From contig NZ_CP071139.1 of the NCBI RefSeq assembly GCF_017639205.1, forward strand, positions 8,307,501 to 8,371,500: DNA of 64,000 nt, given 5' to 3'. The first letter of the stretch is position 1. Each line of letters starts with the position of its first letter. The notes beneath the pieces were generated by a model. That model searched no databases, had not been told where the DNA came from, and worked only from the letters and a program-made list of their open reading frames with translations. Origin of the DNA: Streptomyces nojiriensis (lineage in GTDB: Bacteria; Actinomycetota; Actinomycetes; Streptomycetales; Streptomycetaceae). Below are positions 28,748-35,851 of the stretch, piece by piece. Both the position numbers and the translations under genes were made by a program.

Positions 28748-29288
28748 TCAGTCCCACCAGAGCGACCACATCGTCGACCGGACCATGCCGTCGCCGGCGG
28801 CCCGGGGATCGAGGGGCGGCCTGTCGACGGCCAACTCCAGACAGGCGCCGTGGGCGAGGAAGAGCTCGGCCCCCCATTGCTCCTGCCGGCGTCTGAGCAG
28901 CGCCGCATCGTCGGCGGGGGTGAGGACCCGGTCGCCGTACCCGAACCATTTGCCCGTTCCGATCAGGCGGGGCAGGACCACGGGCACCTCGTGGCCTCCT
29001 CGCACCGGTACGAAGTTGAGCCACCTCGGTCCCCCACCCCAGGTGTCCCGATCCGCGGACGCCCGGCGAGAGACCCCTGGGAGCGGCTCCGCGAGCGCCG
29101 GGCCCAGTTGCGGTGCCAGCCGTTCCGGGTCGTAGTCGTCACGCAGGCCCTCCTGATCCTCCTCGTCCTCGCCGGCGCCACCCGTTCCTCCAGACCCGCG
29201 GCGTCGACGCCGTCATGAAGAAGCGTGCCCGCAGGGCGCGGAAGAGCTCTTCGGCGGTCAGACGCGGCTGATGGAGAAACGTGTTCAT
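28748..29288 (-). pseudogene. Frameshifted small protein, possibly DUF4253-like
   Basis: ATG at 29288 has a good site (GGAGATC) and begins MNTFLHQPRLTAEELFRALR, but it ends early at a TGA after about 50 codons. The adjoining frame, open from the same region, reads YDPERLAPQLGPALAEPL, WGGGPRWLNFVPVRGG, RLIGTGKWFGYGDRVLTPAD and ALLRRRQEQWGAELFLAHG...LELAVDRPPLDPRAA, ending at 28748. One base change between about 29150 and 29220 would join them into a protein of about 175 residues. The xQxxWGAELxxxxxxxLELxVxRPP pattern resembles the end of DUF4253 proteins, but this is weak. A 28748-29005 product from a GTG is the minimal alternative. Confidence 0.4.
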
Positions 29289-29348
29289 GATCTCCGGACC
29301 CTACGGTCCACCCGCTCACCGCGCATGCCGGTATCCCCGGTGCTCCGG

Positions 29349-29633
29349 TCATGGTCCGCGATCTGGTGCGATGACCGCCGGGCGCCATTCCTGGCGATAC
29401 TCGGGATGCCCGGCGTACGACTGGGCGAGGACTCGGATCGCGTACCCGAGGCCGGCCGCACGGGGGTCGGCGGGGGCGATGGCCCGGTACTCGTGCGCCA
29501 ACTGCTCGGTCAGGTCGAGCATCGGCAGATGGCTGTCGAGAAGGGCCTCGCCGCCCATCGTTTCGGACACGTGGGCATAGGCATGGTTGTCGTCCATGAT
29601 GCGTGCGACGAGGAACTTCAGGAGGTCGTTCAT
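29349..29633 (-). CDS. Small hypothetical protein, DUF6221-like C-terminus
   Basis: 94 residues from the ATG at 29633: MNDLLKFLVARIMDDNHAYA at the start, a Leu-rich middle helix (MLDLTEQLAHEYRAI) and an ending LAQSYAGHPEYRQEWRP. The N-terminal NDLxxFLxARxxDD and the YADHPxYREEWRP-like end are the two signatures of the DUF6221 proteins common in Streptomyces, here in a short version lacking the central insert. No function is known. It may be co-transcribed with the patatin gene 57 bases upstream. Confidence 0.65.
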   Translation of the reverse strand: MNDLLKFLVARIMDDNHAYAHVSETMGGEALLDSHLPMLDLTEQLAHEYRAIAPADPRAAGLGYAIRVLAQSYAGHPEYRQEWRPAVIAPDRGP

Positions 29634-29690
29634 GTGCTCATCCTCCAGCGCTGTTCTCCCGTTCGCGCAGGCAGGGGTTCACGTCGGCCC

Positions 29691-30596
29691 TCATCGTCCG
29701 GGGCCGGGCTGCCACACGGAGCGGAGCCGTTCGGCGGTAGCGGGCGCCTGGGCGAGGCCGGCTAGGTAGGCCGGTGCCCAGTTCGTCCGGTCGTTCAGGT
29801 CGGAGCCGAACGCCCGTACCGCTTCCGCGTCGGGAGCCAGGGTCACCACGGTCCGCGCCCCGTCGGCCGTCCGCGCCCCGTCGGCCGTCGGCCGCCGGTC
29901 GAGCGGCTCGCGCGGATTCAGGTGCGCCAGGGGCTCGATGACGACGACCGTGCGGGCTCCGGCCGCGAGGTCCGCGTTGGCGCCGGCGCGCAGGGCGCCG
30001 TCCATGTAGTGCCGTCCCTGGACGGAGACCGGCGGTTCCGCCGCGGGGAAGGCGCTGCTCGCCGCCACCGCGTGCACCAGCGGCACACCGCTCGTGCGGT
30101 CCCACACCGTCGGCTCACCCGTGGCCGCCTCCACCGCGGTGATCAGCAACTCACCCTCCACCGGCCAGGCGTTCGTGCCGATCAGGGCGCCCCGGCCCGC
30201 GAGCAGGGCCCGTTCGGCCTCGGCGGAGGCCTCGCGGTCGGCGTCCGCATGGTCGAGTGCGATCCGGCCGACCCGGCGCCGGGCCTCCTCGGGCTCCAGT
30301 CCGGGCCGACCGAGCACGGCGAACACGGCGCCGGCGACCGAGGCGTCCACCCCGCGCCGGGGGGCCGGACCCGGTCGCGTCGCCACCTCGGCGAGGCGGC
30401 CGAGGTCCTGGCCGGTGGTCAGGATCGCGCCGACGATCGCACCGGCCGACGTGCCGACCGTCAGGTCGGCGACACCGAGATCCACACCCCTGCGCACCAG
30501 TTCACCGACCAGCCCGGCCATCCACGCGGTTCCGACCACACCTCCCGGCCCCAGTACGAGTGCCCGGTCGAATCCTGCTGAGGTCTCGAGCTCCAC
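29691..30596 (-). CDS. Patatin-like phospholipase
   Basis: About 301 residues from a GTG at 30596 (GGGGGAG eight bases upstream); longer starts to 30650 are open but lack a site. Oxyanion loop LGPGGVVGTAWMAG near residue 15, nucleophile Ser in the elbow VGTSAGAIVGA near 47, and the catalytic Asp in YMDGALRAG near 200 complete the patatin Ser-Asp dyad. The family hydrolyses acyl esters of phospholipids. No signal peptide is seen, so it is cytoplasmic. A tandem six-residue repeat (TADGAR twice) near residue 240 comes from an 18-bp DNA duplication at about 29860-29895. Confidence 0.92.
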   Translation of the reverse strand: MELETSAGFDRALVLGPGGVVGTAWMAGLVGELVRRGVDLGVADLTVGTSAGAIVGAILTTGQDLGRLAEVATRPGPAPRRGVDASVAGAVFAVLGRPGLEPEEARRRVGRIALDHADADREASAEAERALLAGRGALIGTNAWPVEGELLITAVEAATGEPTVWDRTSGVPLVHAVAASSAFPAAEPPVSVQGRHYMDGALRAGANADLAAGARTVVVIEPLAHLNPREPLDRRPTADGARTADGARTVVTLAPDAEAVRAFGSDLNDRTNWAPAYLAGLAQAPATAERLRSVWQPGPGR

Positions 30597-30769
30597 GGTT
30601 CCGTCTCCCCCTGGCATCAGGTGATGGTCTACGCGATCGGTGTGATCCACGTGATCAACGCTAGGACCTCAACCGGGCTTCGGGTCAAGCGGATACCGGA
30701 GACCGTCGCCCCGCAACGACTCCACGACCTTGGACGGACGGGACGCGGCGCCGGGGGGACGGGACCGGG

Positions 30770-31080
30770 TGACCGCTGGGGCCTGTTGCAGACGGTCTTC
30801 CCCCGTGCCGCGCTCCACGAGATCGCGGGCGAGTACCCGCGGGCGCCCCGGCCGCACGGGGAGGGGCCGGCCATCGCCCAGGAGCTCGGGCTGCGGACGG
30901 AGGCCGGCAAACGGCTGTGCGCGCTGGGCCGTTCGGCGCTGCCGGCAGGAGCGTACGAGGAGAGCCGGCAGCGGCACACGGACGCCCTGCGGCCGGCCGG
31001 GGAACAGAGCCACCGGGCCGCGAGGGCCGGGGCTCCGCTGCCGCCCGCCGAACGGTACGACGTGGACCGGACCCGGTCGG
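30770..31080 (+). pseudogene. TPR fragment of an AfsR/LuxR-type regulator
   Basis: Plus-strand frame reading ALHEIAGEYPRAPRPHGEGP, AIAQELGLRTEAGKRLCALG and AYEESRQRHTDALRPAGEQS. These are the TPR units found at the C-terminus of large AfsR/SARP and LAL regulators. There is no start, ATPase or DNA-binding part, and the fragment is followed by unrelated sequence, so it is a decayed remnant. The rest of 30597-31184 contains no other feature I can support. Confidence 0.4.
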
Positions 31081-31184
31081 CCTGTCTGTCGGCACCCGGC
31101 CGCACGGCGGCCGGAGCGGCCTTCGCCGGAGTCCGAACCGGCCGCCTGCTCCTGAGCGTTGGCCGGCCGTTCGGCCCGGGGCGT

Positions 31185-32201
31185 TCAGGGGTGCTGGGAT
31201 CCGGTGGTGGACGCCCTGGTTTCGAGGACCGAGGTGTGGTGGCGGACGGTGCCGGGCGCGGCGCGGCCGGCGAGGATGTCGCAGAGGAGTTCCGCGCAGG
31301 CCCGCCCGTAGTCGGCAGGGCGCAGGTCGACCGCCGTCACGGGCGGGTTCGCGCTCCGGTTCGCGGTGCCGTCGACGCAGGAGGCGACCAGCAGGTCGGC
31401 GCCCACCGTGCGGCCGAGGCCGGCCGCGGCGCGCAGGGTTCCGGGCGCGGCTCCGTCGGGGGCGCAGACCACGGCGTCGATCCCGGGGTCGGTCGCGAGC
31501 AGCTCGCGGGTGGCGGCGTCGGTGTCGGCCTCGGTCGCCGCGAACGGGACGGTGCGCAGGGCGACTTCGGTCCGGCGCGAGGTGCCCCAGGCGGCGGCCG
31601 TCTCGCGCAGGGCCTGGGCCCAGGCGGAGGTGCCCTCGGGCGTGAGGAGGGCGGGGCGGCGGGCGCCGCGCTCGTGCACGTGGTCGAGGAGGGCCCGGAG
31701 CGAGGCGGCGTTGTCGCAGACGACCGCGCCGGCGGGGGCGGGGGAGGGGCCGAGGTAGCGCTCGCCGGTGACGACGGGGACACCGGAGTCGAGGAGTCCG
31801 GGGACGGCGCTGTCGCCGATCTCGGGGTCGATGACGAGGAGGCCGTCGACCCGGGAGGCGAGCGGGCCGGAGGCGCCGCCGCCCGGCGCGAGCAGGACGA
31901 CGTCGAGTCCTTCCTCCTGGGCGCGCTGGACGGCCCCGAAGGCCAGGTTCATGTAGTAGTCCAGCCGCGTCGCGGTCTGCGGCAGGTGCAGGCCGACGGC
32001 TCCGGTGCTGGAGCGGCGCAGCCTGCGGGCGGCGCTGTTGGGGCGGTAGCCGAGTTCCTCGGCGACCGCGCGGACCCGGTCCCGGGTGGCCTCCGCGACC
32101 CGCCCGGAGCCCTGGAGCGCGTCGGAGACGGTGCTCTTGGAGACGCCGGCGGCGCGGGCGACATCGAGCAGGGTCACGGCAGGTGGGGTCACGCCCCGCA
32201 T
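31185..32201 (-). CDS. LacI family transcriptional regulator
   Basis: 338 residues from the ATG at 32201 (GTG at 32192 is an alternative). The HTH is textbook: VTLLDVARAAGVSKSTVSDA then ELGYRPNSAARRL with the hinge helix. The periplasmic-binding-like domain has the usual order (VGLHLPQ, DGLLVIDPEIG, GVPVVTGER, DAVVCAPDGAAPGTLRA, PVTAVDLRPADYG). It is divergent from the nitrilase-family gene. Two copies of a perfect GCCGGAACGTTCCGGC palindrome in the 186-base intergenic region are likely its operators. The ligand is unknown; most such regulators respond to sugars or nucleosides. Confidence 0.93.
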   Translation of the reverse strand: MRGVTPPAVTLLDVARAAGVSKSTVSDALQGSGRVAEATRDRVRAVAEELGYRPNSAARRLRRSSTGAVGLHLPQTATRLDYYMNLAFGAVQRAQEEGLDVVLLAPGGGASGPLASRVDGLLVIDPEIGDSAVPGLLDSGVPVVTGERYLGPSPAPAGAVVCDNAASLRALLDHVHERGARRPALLTPEGTSAWAQALRETAAAWGTSRRTEVALRTVPFAATEADTDAATRELLATDPGIDAVVCAPDGAAPGTLRAAAGLGRTVGADLLVASCVDGTANRSANPPVTAVDLRPADYGRACAELLCDILAGRAAPGTVRHHTSVLETRASTTGSQHP

Positions 32202-32222
32202 TCTAGACGCTCGGTCCCGCCT

Positions 32223-32240
32223 TGCCGGAACGTTCCGGCA
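32223..32240. promoter_or_regulatory. LacI-type operator 1
   Basis: TGCCGGAACGTTCCGGCA, an 18-bp perfect palindrome with the central CG typical of LacI-family sites. It is 22 bases upstream of the LacI start; the second copy is centred 36 bases away. Confidence 0.75.
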
Positions 32241-32259
32241 GCGTCTACATTCATGCCTT

Positions 32260-32275
32260 GCCGGAACGTTCCGGC
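32260..32275. promoter_or_regulatory. LacI-type operator 2
   Basis: GCCGGAACGTTCCGGC, identical 16-bp core to operator 1, lying between it and the nitrilase-family gene. The pair could support looping or cooperative binding. Confidence 0.75.
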
Positions 32276-32344
32276 GCCGCCGTGTCCGGCCCGTCCGTCA
32301 CATCGAACCGACCGCCCCTTGACCGAACCTTTCCGCATCCCGCA

Positions 32345-32368
32345 TTCTGACTGAAATTTCAGTCAGAA
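32345..32368. promoter_or_regulatory. 24-bp perfect palindrome upstream of the nitrilase-family gene
   Basis: Half site TTCTGACTGAAA followed at once by its complement, ending 19 bases before the GTG at 32388. It is unlike the LacI operators and AT-rich against the surroundings, so it is probably bound by a different, unlinked regulator. It could block the ribosome site as a hairpin instead. Confidence 0.7.
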
Positions 32369-32387
32369 CTCCGAAAGCAGCCCGCCC

Positions 32388-33335
32388 GTGACCTCGTACG
32401 CGCTCCTCACCTCCTTCGGATCCCCGCTCGGTTCGCCGGGCCGCACCCAGCCCGGCGAACGCGAACCGCTGCGCGTCGGCCTCGTCCAGATGCGCTGGTA
32501 CGCCGATGCCGCCGAGCGCGACAACCGGCTCCGCGAGGGCGTCGCCCTCGCCGCCGGGCAGGGCGCCGCCGTCGTCTGCCTCCCGGAGCTCACCCGCAGC
32601 CCCTACTTCTGCAACACCGACGACCCCATGGCCGACGGCGCCGCCCGTTACCTGGAGGACGTGGAGAGCGGCCCCACCGTCGCCCTCGCCGCAGAACTCG
32701 CCACCGAGCTCGGCATCACCGTCCACGCCTCCCTCTACGAGCGCGCCGAGGACGGCGGACTCGGCTACAACACCGCCGTCTGCGTGGACCCCGACGGCAA
32801 GCTGATCGCCCGGACCCGCAAGAACCACATCCCCGCCTTCCCCGGCTACCGCGAGGACCTGTGCTTCCGCCCCGGCGACAGCGGCTTCCCCGTCGTCGCC
32901 CACGAGGGCGCCCGCTTCGGCTTCCCCACCTGCTGGGACGAGTGGTTCCCCGAGCTGGCCCGCGCCTACTCCCTGGCCGGCGCCGAGATCCTCGTCCACC
33001 CCACCGCCATCGGCTCCGAGGTGGACCTGCCGGACTTCGACACGCGGCCCATGTGGGAGCACGCCATCAGCGCGAACGGACTGGCCAACGCCCTCTTCAT
33101 GATCGTGCCCAACCGGGTCGGCACCGAAGGCCGTTCCACCTTCTACGGGTCCTCCTTCATCTCCGACCCCTACGGCCGGATCATGCTGCGCGCCCCGCGC
33201 GACCGCGAGGCCGTCCTCGTCGCCGACCTCGACCTCGACCAGCGCCGCGACTGGCTGGAGTTCGGCCTCATGCGCACCCGCCGCCCCGGGATCTACGGCA
33301 GCCTCACCGAACGGCTGGACGCGCCGCGGGCGTAA
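32388..33335 (+). CDS. Carbon-nitrogen hydrolase (nitrilase superfamily; N-carbamoylputrescine amidase/ureidopropionase-like)
   Basis: 315 residues from the GTG at 32388. The catalytic triad is visible: Glu in VVCLPELTRSPYF near residue 67, Lys in RTRKNHIPAF near 146, and Cys in FPTCWDEWFPELAR near 183. HPTAIGSE after the Cys and the CWDxWFPE motif match the N-carbamoylputrescine amidase and beta-ureidopropionase branch, which cuts N-carbamoyl groups to ammonia, CO2 and amine. The N-terminal 27 residues (SFGSPLGSPGRTQPGE) are an extension. Regulation appears double: LacI operators and a separate palindrome. The TAA stop is also the first bases of an element end at 33333. Confidence 0.9.
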   Translation: MTSYALLTSFGSPLGSPGRTQPGEREPLRVGLVQMRWYADAAERDNRLREGVALAAGQGAAVVCLPELTRSPYFCNTDDPMADGAARYLEDVESGPTVALAAELATELGITVHASLYERAEDGGLGYNTAVCVDPDGKLIARTRKNHIPAFPGYREDLCFRPGDSGFPVVAHEGARFGFPTCWDEWFPELARAYSLAGAEILVHPTAIGSEVDLPDFDTRPMWEHAISANGLANALFMIVPNRVGTEGRSTFYGSSFISDPYGRIMLRAPRDREAVLVADLDLDQRRDWLEFGLMRTRRPGIYGSLTERLDAPRA

Positions 33336-33433
33336 GCGGTCTGTATCGGATCTTGTTTCGGGGCCGGGCGGGGCGGCGGGAATCTGGAATCTCCTTTGAA
33401 GTGCCGCCCCTGCGCACAGGAGAATCCGTCGTC

Positions 33434-34009
33434 ATGGGAGCGGACATCCACGGGTTCATCGAGTGCCGCGGCACGTACGGCACCCTCGACGAGGAGGATT
33501 CGAGCTGGCATGCCGCCATCAACCTGGATCTGCTGTACGGCGGAAGGGGCTACGACGCCTTCGGCTGCCTGTTCGGCGTCCGGAACTACGCAGGCTTCCG
33601 GCCCCTCGCTGAAGGGCGGGGGCTGCCGCCCGACGTGACCGACGAGGTCCGGGACCACTACGAGGGTGCACCGGACCTCTTCCACAGTCCGTCCTGGATC
33701 GGGTGGGAGGAGCTGGTCGCCGTCGACTGGGACGAGCCCGCACTCACCGTCGACGCCCGCGTGCACGAGTACCGGTACAGCGTGGAGCACGGCTTGCGCG
33801 AGTCGGGGAAGTCGTTCCGGAACCTCGACGGCCGCTCCGAGGGCGACGAGTGGATACAGGAGGGCAAGATCATGCGGGTGGAGCGCATGACGCGCCGGGA
33901 GGCGGTGCGCCAGGACGGCGAGTGGGGCCCGGTCTGGGCGACCATGAAGGCTCTCGCCGACGTGCATGGCCCTGAGTACGTCCGGCTCGTCGCCTGGTTC
34001 GACAACTAG
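33434..34009 (+). CDS. Hypothetical protein (MGADIHGFIE family), passenger of cassette A
   Basis: 191 residues from the ATG at 33434 (AGGAGAA ten bases upstream). It begins MGADIHGFIECRGTYG, followed by a segment with GRGYDAFGCLFGVRNYAGF and PLAEGRGLPPDVTDEVRDHY, then SPSWIGWEELVAVDWDEP, and ends HGPEYVRLVAWFDN. The same pattern occurs in scattered actinobacterial and phage-linked hypothetical proteins; no catalytic residues are obvious and I do not assign a function. The TAG stop (34007-34009) is the first three bases of the palindromic element 34007-34089, so the gene runs exactly up to the mobile end. Confidence 0.75.
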   Translation: MGADIHGFIECRGTYGTLDEEDSSWHAAINLDLLYGGRGYDAFGCLFGVRNYAGFRPLAEGRGLPPDVTDEVRDHYEGAPDLFHSPSWIGWEELVAVDWDEPALTVDARVHEYRYSVEHGLRESGKSFRNLDGRSEGDEWIQEGKIMRVERMTRREAVRQDGEWGPVWATMKALADVHGPEYVRLVAWFDN

Positions 34010-34089
34010 GCCGTCCCTTTCGGATCTTGTCGGCCGAGCCTGCGGTGCCGGGCGTCGCGGGCCCGGCAAGATCCGAAAGAGGCGGCCTA
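34007..34089. repeat. 83-bp palindromic MITE-like element
   Basis: The two ends are inverted repeats. The left begins TAGGCCGTCCCTTTCGGATC and continues TTGTCGG; the right, read on the other strand, begins TAGGCCGCCTCTTTCGGATC and continues TTGCCGG. It could fold into one long hairpin and act as a terminator for the preceding gene. It begins at the TAG stop of the 33434 gene and shares TA with the next element. Confidence 0.75.
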
Positions 34090-34847
34090 GGCGCTGTCCG
34101 GCCGATCATGGCTAGCGTGAACTCTAGGATGTGCGCGAGGGGGTGTGTGGTGGAGGACGTTTTCGACACGACTGGCAGACCGCCGAGTGGCTGGATGCAT
34201 GCCATCTTCCACGGGGGTCCGTACGGGGAGGACGTGGGGCGGTGCATTCCCGGTCCTCCTGCACCGGAGATCCTCGCCGTGCCGCTGCCCGAGGGCGGCG
34301 TCCACGTCTACCGGCTGTGGAAGGTGGGTTCGTGGTCCGACCCGGATGACCCCATCGCCGTCTACAACCCTGACGGGCCGCCCGTACCGCCGCCACTCCT
34401 GACCGGTCAGGAGAAGACGTGGCTCCGGGAAAAGCGGCGCAGGCAGGGCATCGGACCGATCGGAGTTGTCGCGCTGGAGCACGGCCGGAGTGAGGACGAC
34501 CCCGATCCGGCCACCATCGAGGCGATGCTCGCCGGCCTGAGGAGCAGGAAGCACCTGCTCCTCCAGCGGCTGACCGACTGCTTTGAGGGCGACGAGTACA
34601 TCCAGGTCCTGCTCCGCGAAGACGAGGCCTACGAGGTGGAGTACCACATCGACGCCTCGGAGCACTGTCAGGCGCGGACAGACTCTCAGGCAAAGGTCCG
34701 CGAGGTCTTGCTCGGCTGGGCAGCCGATTGGGAGGGCTGGCAGACCGCCCTCCAGTGGACCGACATCGGCCACCCTGCCCAGGCTCCCGCCGGGGACGTT
34801 CCCGAACGTGCCGCGACGAGCATTCTTGATCGACCGGATACCCCCTA
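34088..34847. mobile_element. TIR-bounded passenger cassette B (no transposase)
   Basis: Left end 34088-34110 (TAGGCGCTGTCCGGCCGATC plus ATG) matches the left end of the adjoining IS at 20 of 23 positions. The right end 34825-34847 (CTTGATCGACCGGATA ... CCTA) matches the right end of that IS at 18 of 23. The 760-bp interior holds a single non-transposase gene. Both ends share TA with neighbours (34088-34089 and 34846-34847). Most likely it is mobilised by the IS5-family transposase encoded next to it. Confidence 0.6.
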
Positions 34848-34848
34848 G
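34150..34848 (+). CDS. Hypothetical protein, passenger of cassette B
   Basis: 232 residues from a GTG at 34150 (AGGGGG six bases upstream; GTG 34147 and ATG 34129 are alternatives). The protein starts VEDVFDTTGRPPSGWMHAIF, has a Pro-rich loop and LTGQEKTWLREKRRRQGIG near residue 95, a helix (AMLAGLRSRKHLLLQRLTDCF), and acidic beta-type segments (DEYIQVLLREDEAYEVEYHI). The last residues (ILDRPDTP) and the TAG stop are encoded by the cassette's right end and the first bases of the IS, so the natural C-terminus may be changed. No family or function is recognised. Confidence 0.65.
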   Translation: MEDVFDTTGRPPSGWMHAIFHGGPYGEDVGRCIPGPPAPEILAVPLPEGGVHVYRLWKVGSWSDPDDPIAVYNPDGPPVPPPLLTGQEKTWLREKRRRQGIGPIGVVALEHGRSEDDPDPATIEAMLAGLRSRKHLLLQRLTDCFEGDEYIQVLLREDEAYEVEYHIDASEHCQARTDSQAKVREVLLGWAADWEGWQTALQWTDIGHPAQAPAGDVPERAATSILDRPDTP

Positions 34849-34895
34849 GACTTGTCCGGCCGATCATGTGACTAGTCCGTGTCCGGGTCGTTGAT

Positions 34896-35396
34896 GTGGA
34901 CATGGGCCGGGGTGATCTGACGGATGCCGAGTGGGAACGGTTGCGGCCGTTCCTGCCGGTCAGCAACAGGCGTTGTGGCAGGTGGCGGGACCACCGGCAG
35001 GTGATCGACGGGATTCTGCACCGGGTTCGGACCGGCGTGCAGTGGCGTGACCTGCCCGAACGGTTCGGGCCGTGGAAGACCGTCTACGAACGCCACCGAC
35101 TGTGGTCGGGTGACGGGACTTGGGAGCGTCTGCTCCAGAAGGTCCAGGCCGCAGCGGACGCGGCGGGTGAGATCGACTGGGACATCTCGGTCGACTCCAC
35201 CATCGTGCGGGCTCATCAGCACGCGGCTGGCGCCCGCACCGACCCGCCGCCGGCCCCCGCCTCAAAGGGGGACGAAGTCCCAGAACACCAGGGCGAAACG
35301 CCGTGGCAGAGCCTCGTCGCCCGCCTGGTGGAGGTGGTGCTGGAGGTGAGGGCCTGGGCCGCTCGCGCGGCGGGTTCACCACCAAGCTCCACCTGA
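34896..35396 (+). CDS. IS5-family transposase, N-terminal reading frame (orfA)
   Basis: 166 residues from the GTG at 34896 (ATG at 34902 is an alternative). It begins RGDLTDAEWERLRPFLPV, with the DUF4096-type IS5 N-terminal domain (RWRDHRQVIDGILHRVRTGV, WRDLPERFGPWKTVYERHRL). The first catalytic Asp is in ISVDSTIVRAHQHAAGAR near residue 103. The frame continues into LVARLVEVVLE and then runs out of homology, because the true sequence continues in the -1 frame (GEGLGRSRGGFTTKLH). Shift would occur near 35325-35350, by programmed -1 slippage as in several IS5 subgroups, or the gene is mutated. Confidence 0.85.
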   Translation: MDMGRGDLTDAEWERLRPFLPVSNRRCGRWRDHRQVIDGILHRVRTGVQWRDLPERFGPWKTVYERHRLWSGDGTWERLLQKVQAAADAAGEIDWDISVDSTIVRAHQHAAGARTDPPPAPASKGDEVPEHQGETPWQSLVARLVEVVLEVRAWAARAAGSPPSST

Positions 35397-35833
35397 GCGC
35401 GGATGGCCGCTGCCGCCCGCTGTCCCTGGTCGTCGCACCAGGTCAGCGGGCGGACTGCACCCAGTTCAAGCCGGTCCTGGAGAAGATTCGCGTCCCGAAA
35501 CCCGGGCCCGGCCGACCGCGCAAGAAGCCGGACAGCGTCGCGGCCGACAAGGCCTACAGCAACGGACCCTGCCGCCAGTACCTGCGCAGCCGCGGCATCC
35601 GCCACACCATCCCGGAGAAAACCGACAGCCAGGCCGCCCGCCTGCGCAAAGGCTCACGCGGCGGACGGCCACCGGCCTTCGACGAAGAGCGCTACAAGAA
35701 ACGCAACACCATCGAACGGGCCATCAACCGCCTCAAACAGCACCGGGCAGTCGCCACCCGATACGACAAACGCCGCTACGTCTACCTCGGCACCGCAACG
35801 CCCGCAGCCCTCACCATCTGGCTCCGAACATGA
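35303..35833 (+). CDS. IS5-family transposase, C-terminal reading frame (orfB)
   Basis: 176 codons, -1 relative to orfA. After an out-of-family start it contains GLGRSRGGFTTKLHLSADGR, the second catalytic Asp in DSVAADKAYSNG near residue 80, HTIPEKTDSQAARLRKG and the catalytic Glu in RYKKRNTIERAINRLKQHR near 138, ending WLRT just inside the right terminal repeat. All DDE residues are thus present across the two frames, so a fused product would be a complete transposase of about 280 residues. There is no convincing independent start site, which favours expression by frameshifting. Confidence 0.85.
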   Translation: MAEPRRPPGGGGAGGEGLGRSRGGFTTKLHLSADGRCRPLSLVVAPGQRADCTQFKPVLEKIRVPKPGPGRPRKKPDSVAADKAYSNGPCRQYLRSRGIRHTIPEKTDSQAARLRKGSRGGRPPAFDEERYKKRNTIERAINRLKQHRAVATRYDKRRYVYLGTATPAALTIWLRT

Positions 35834-35851
35834 TCGACCGGACAAGTCCTA

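Larger units (their letters stand above)
33333..34089. mobile_element. TIR-bounded passenger cassette A (no transposase)
   Basis: Left end 33333-33356 (TAAGCGGTCTGTATCGGATC, then TTGT) matches the inverted right end 34066-34089 at 19 of 24 positions. The 757-bp interior holds one non-transposase gene (33434-34009). The right end shares its TA (34088-34089) with the next element. This is the layout of a mobile insertion cassette: IS-type ends around a passenger gene. The left end is the most degenerate, so cassette limits on that side are less certain. Confidence 0.5.
34846..35851. mobile_element. IS5-family insertion sequence, complete
   Basis: 1006 bp. Terminal inverted repeats 34846-34868 and 35829-35851 match at 22 of 23 positions (left begins TAGGACTTGTCCGGCCGATC, right ends GACCGGACAAGTCCTA). 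TA is the probable duplicated target, as in the IS427/IS1031 subgroups. It contains a transposase split over two overlapping frames. The near-perfect ends suggest recent activity. Confidence 0.9.

Noticed and set aside
30621..32354. Plus-strand frame across the LacI gene
   Set aside because: Only its first part (30770-31080) resembles TPR units; the rest is antisense to LacI.
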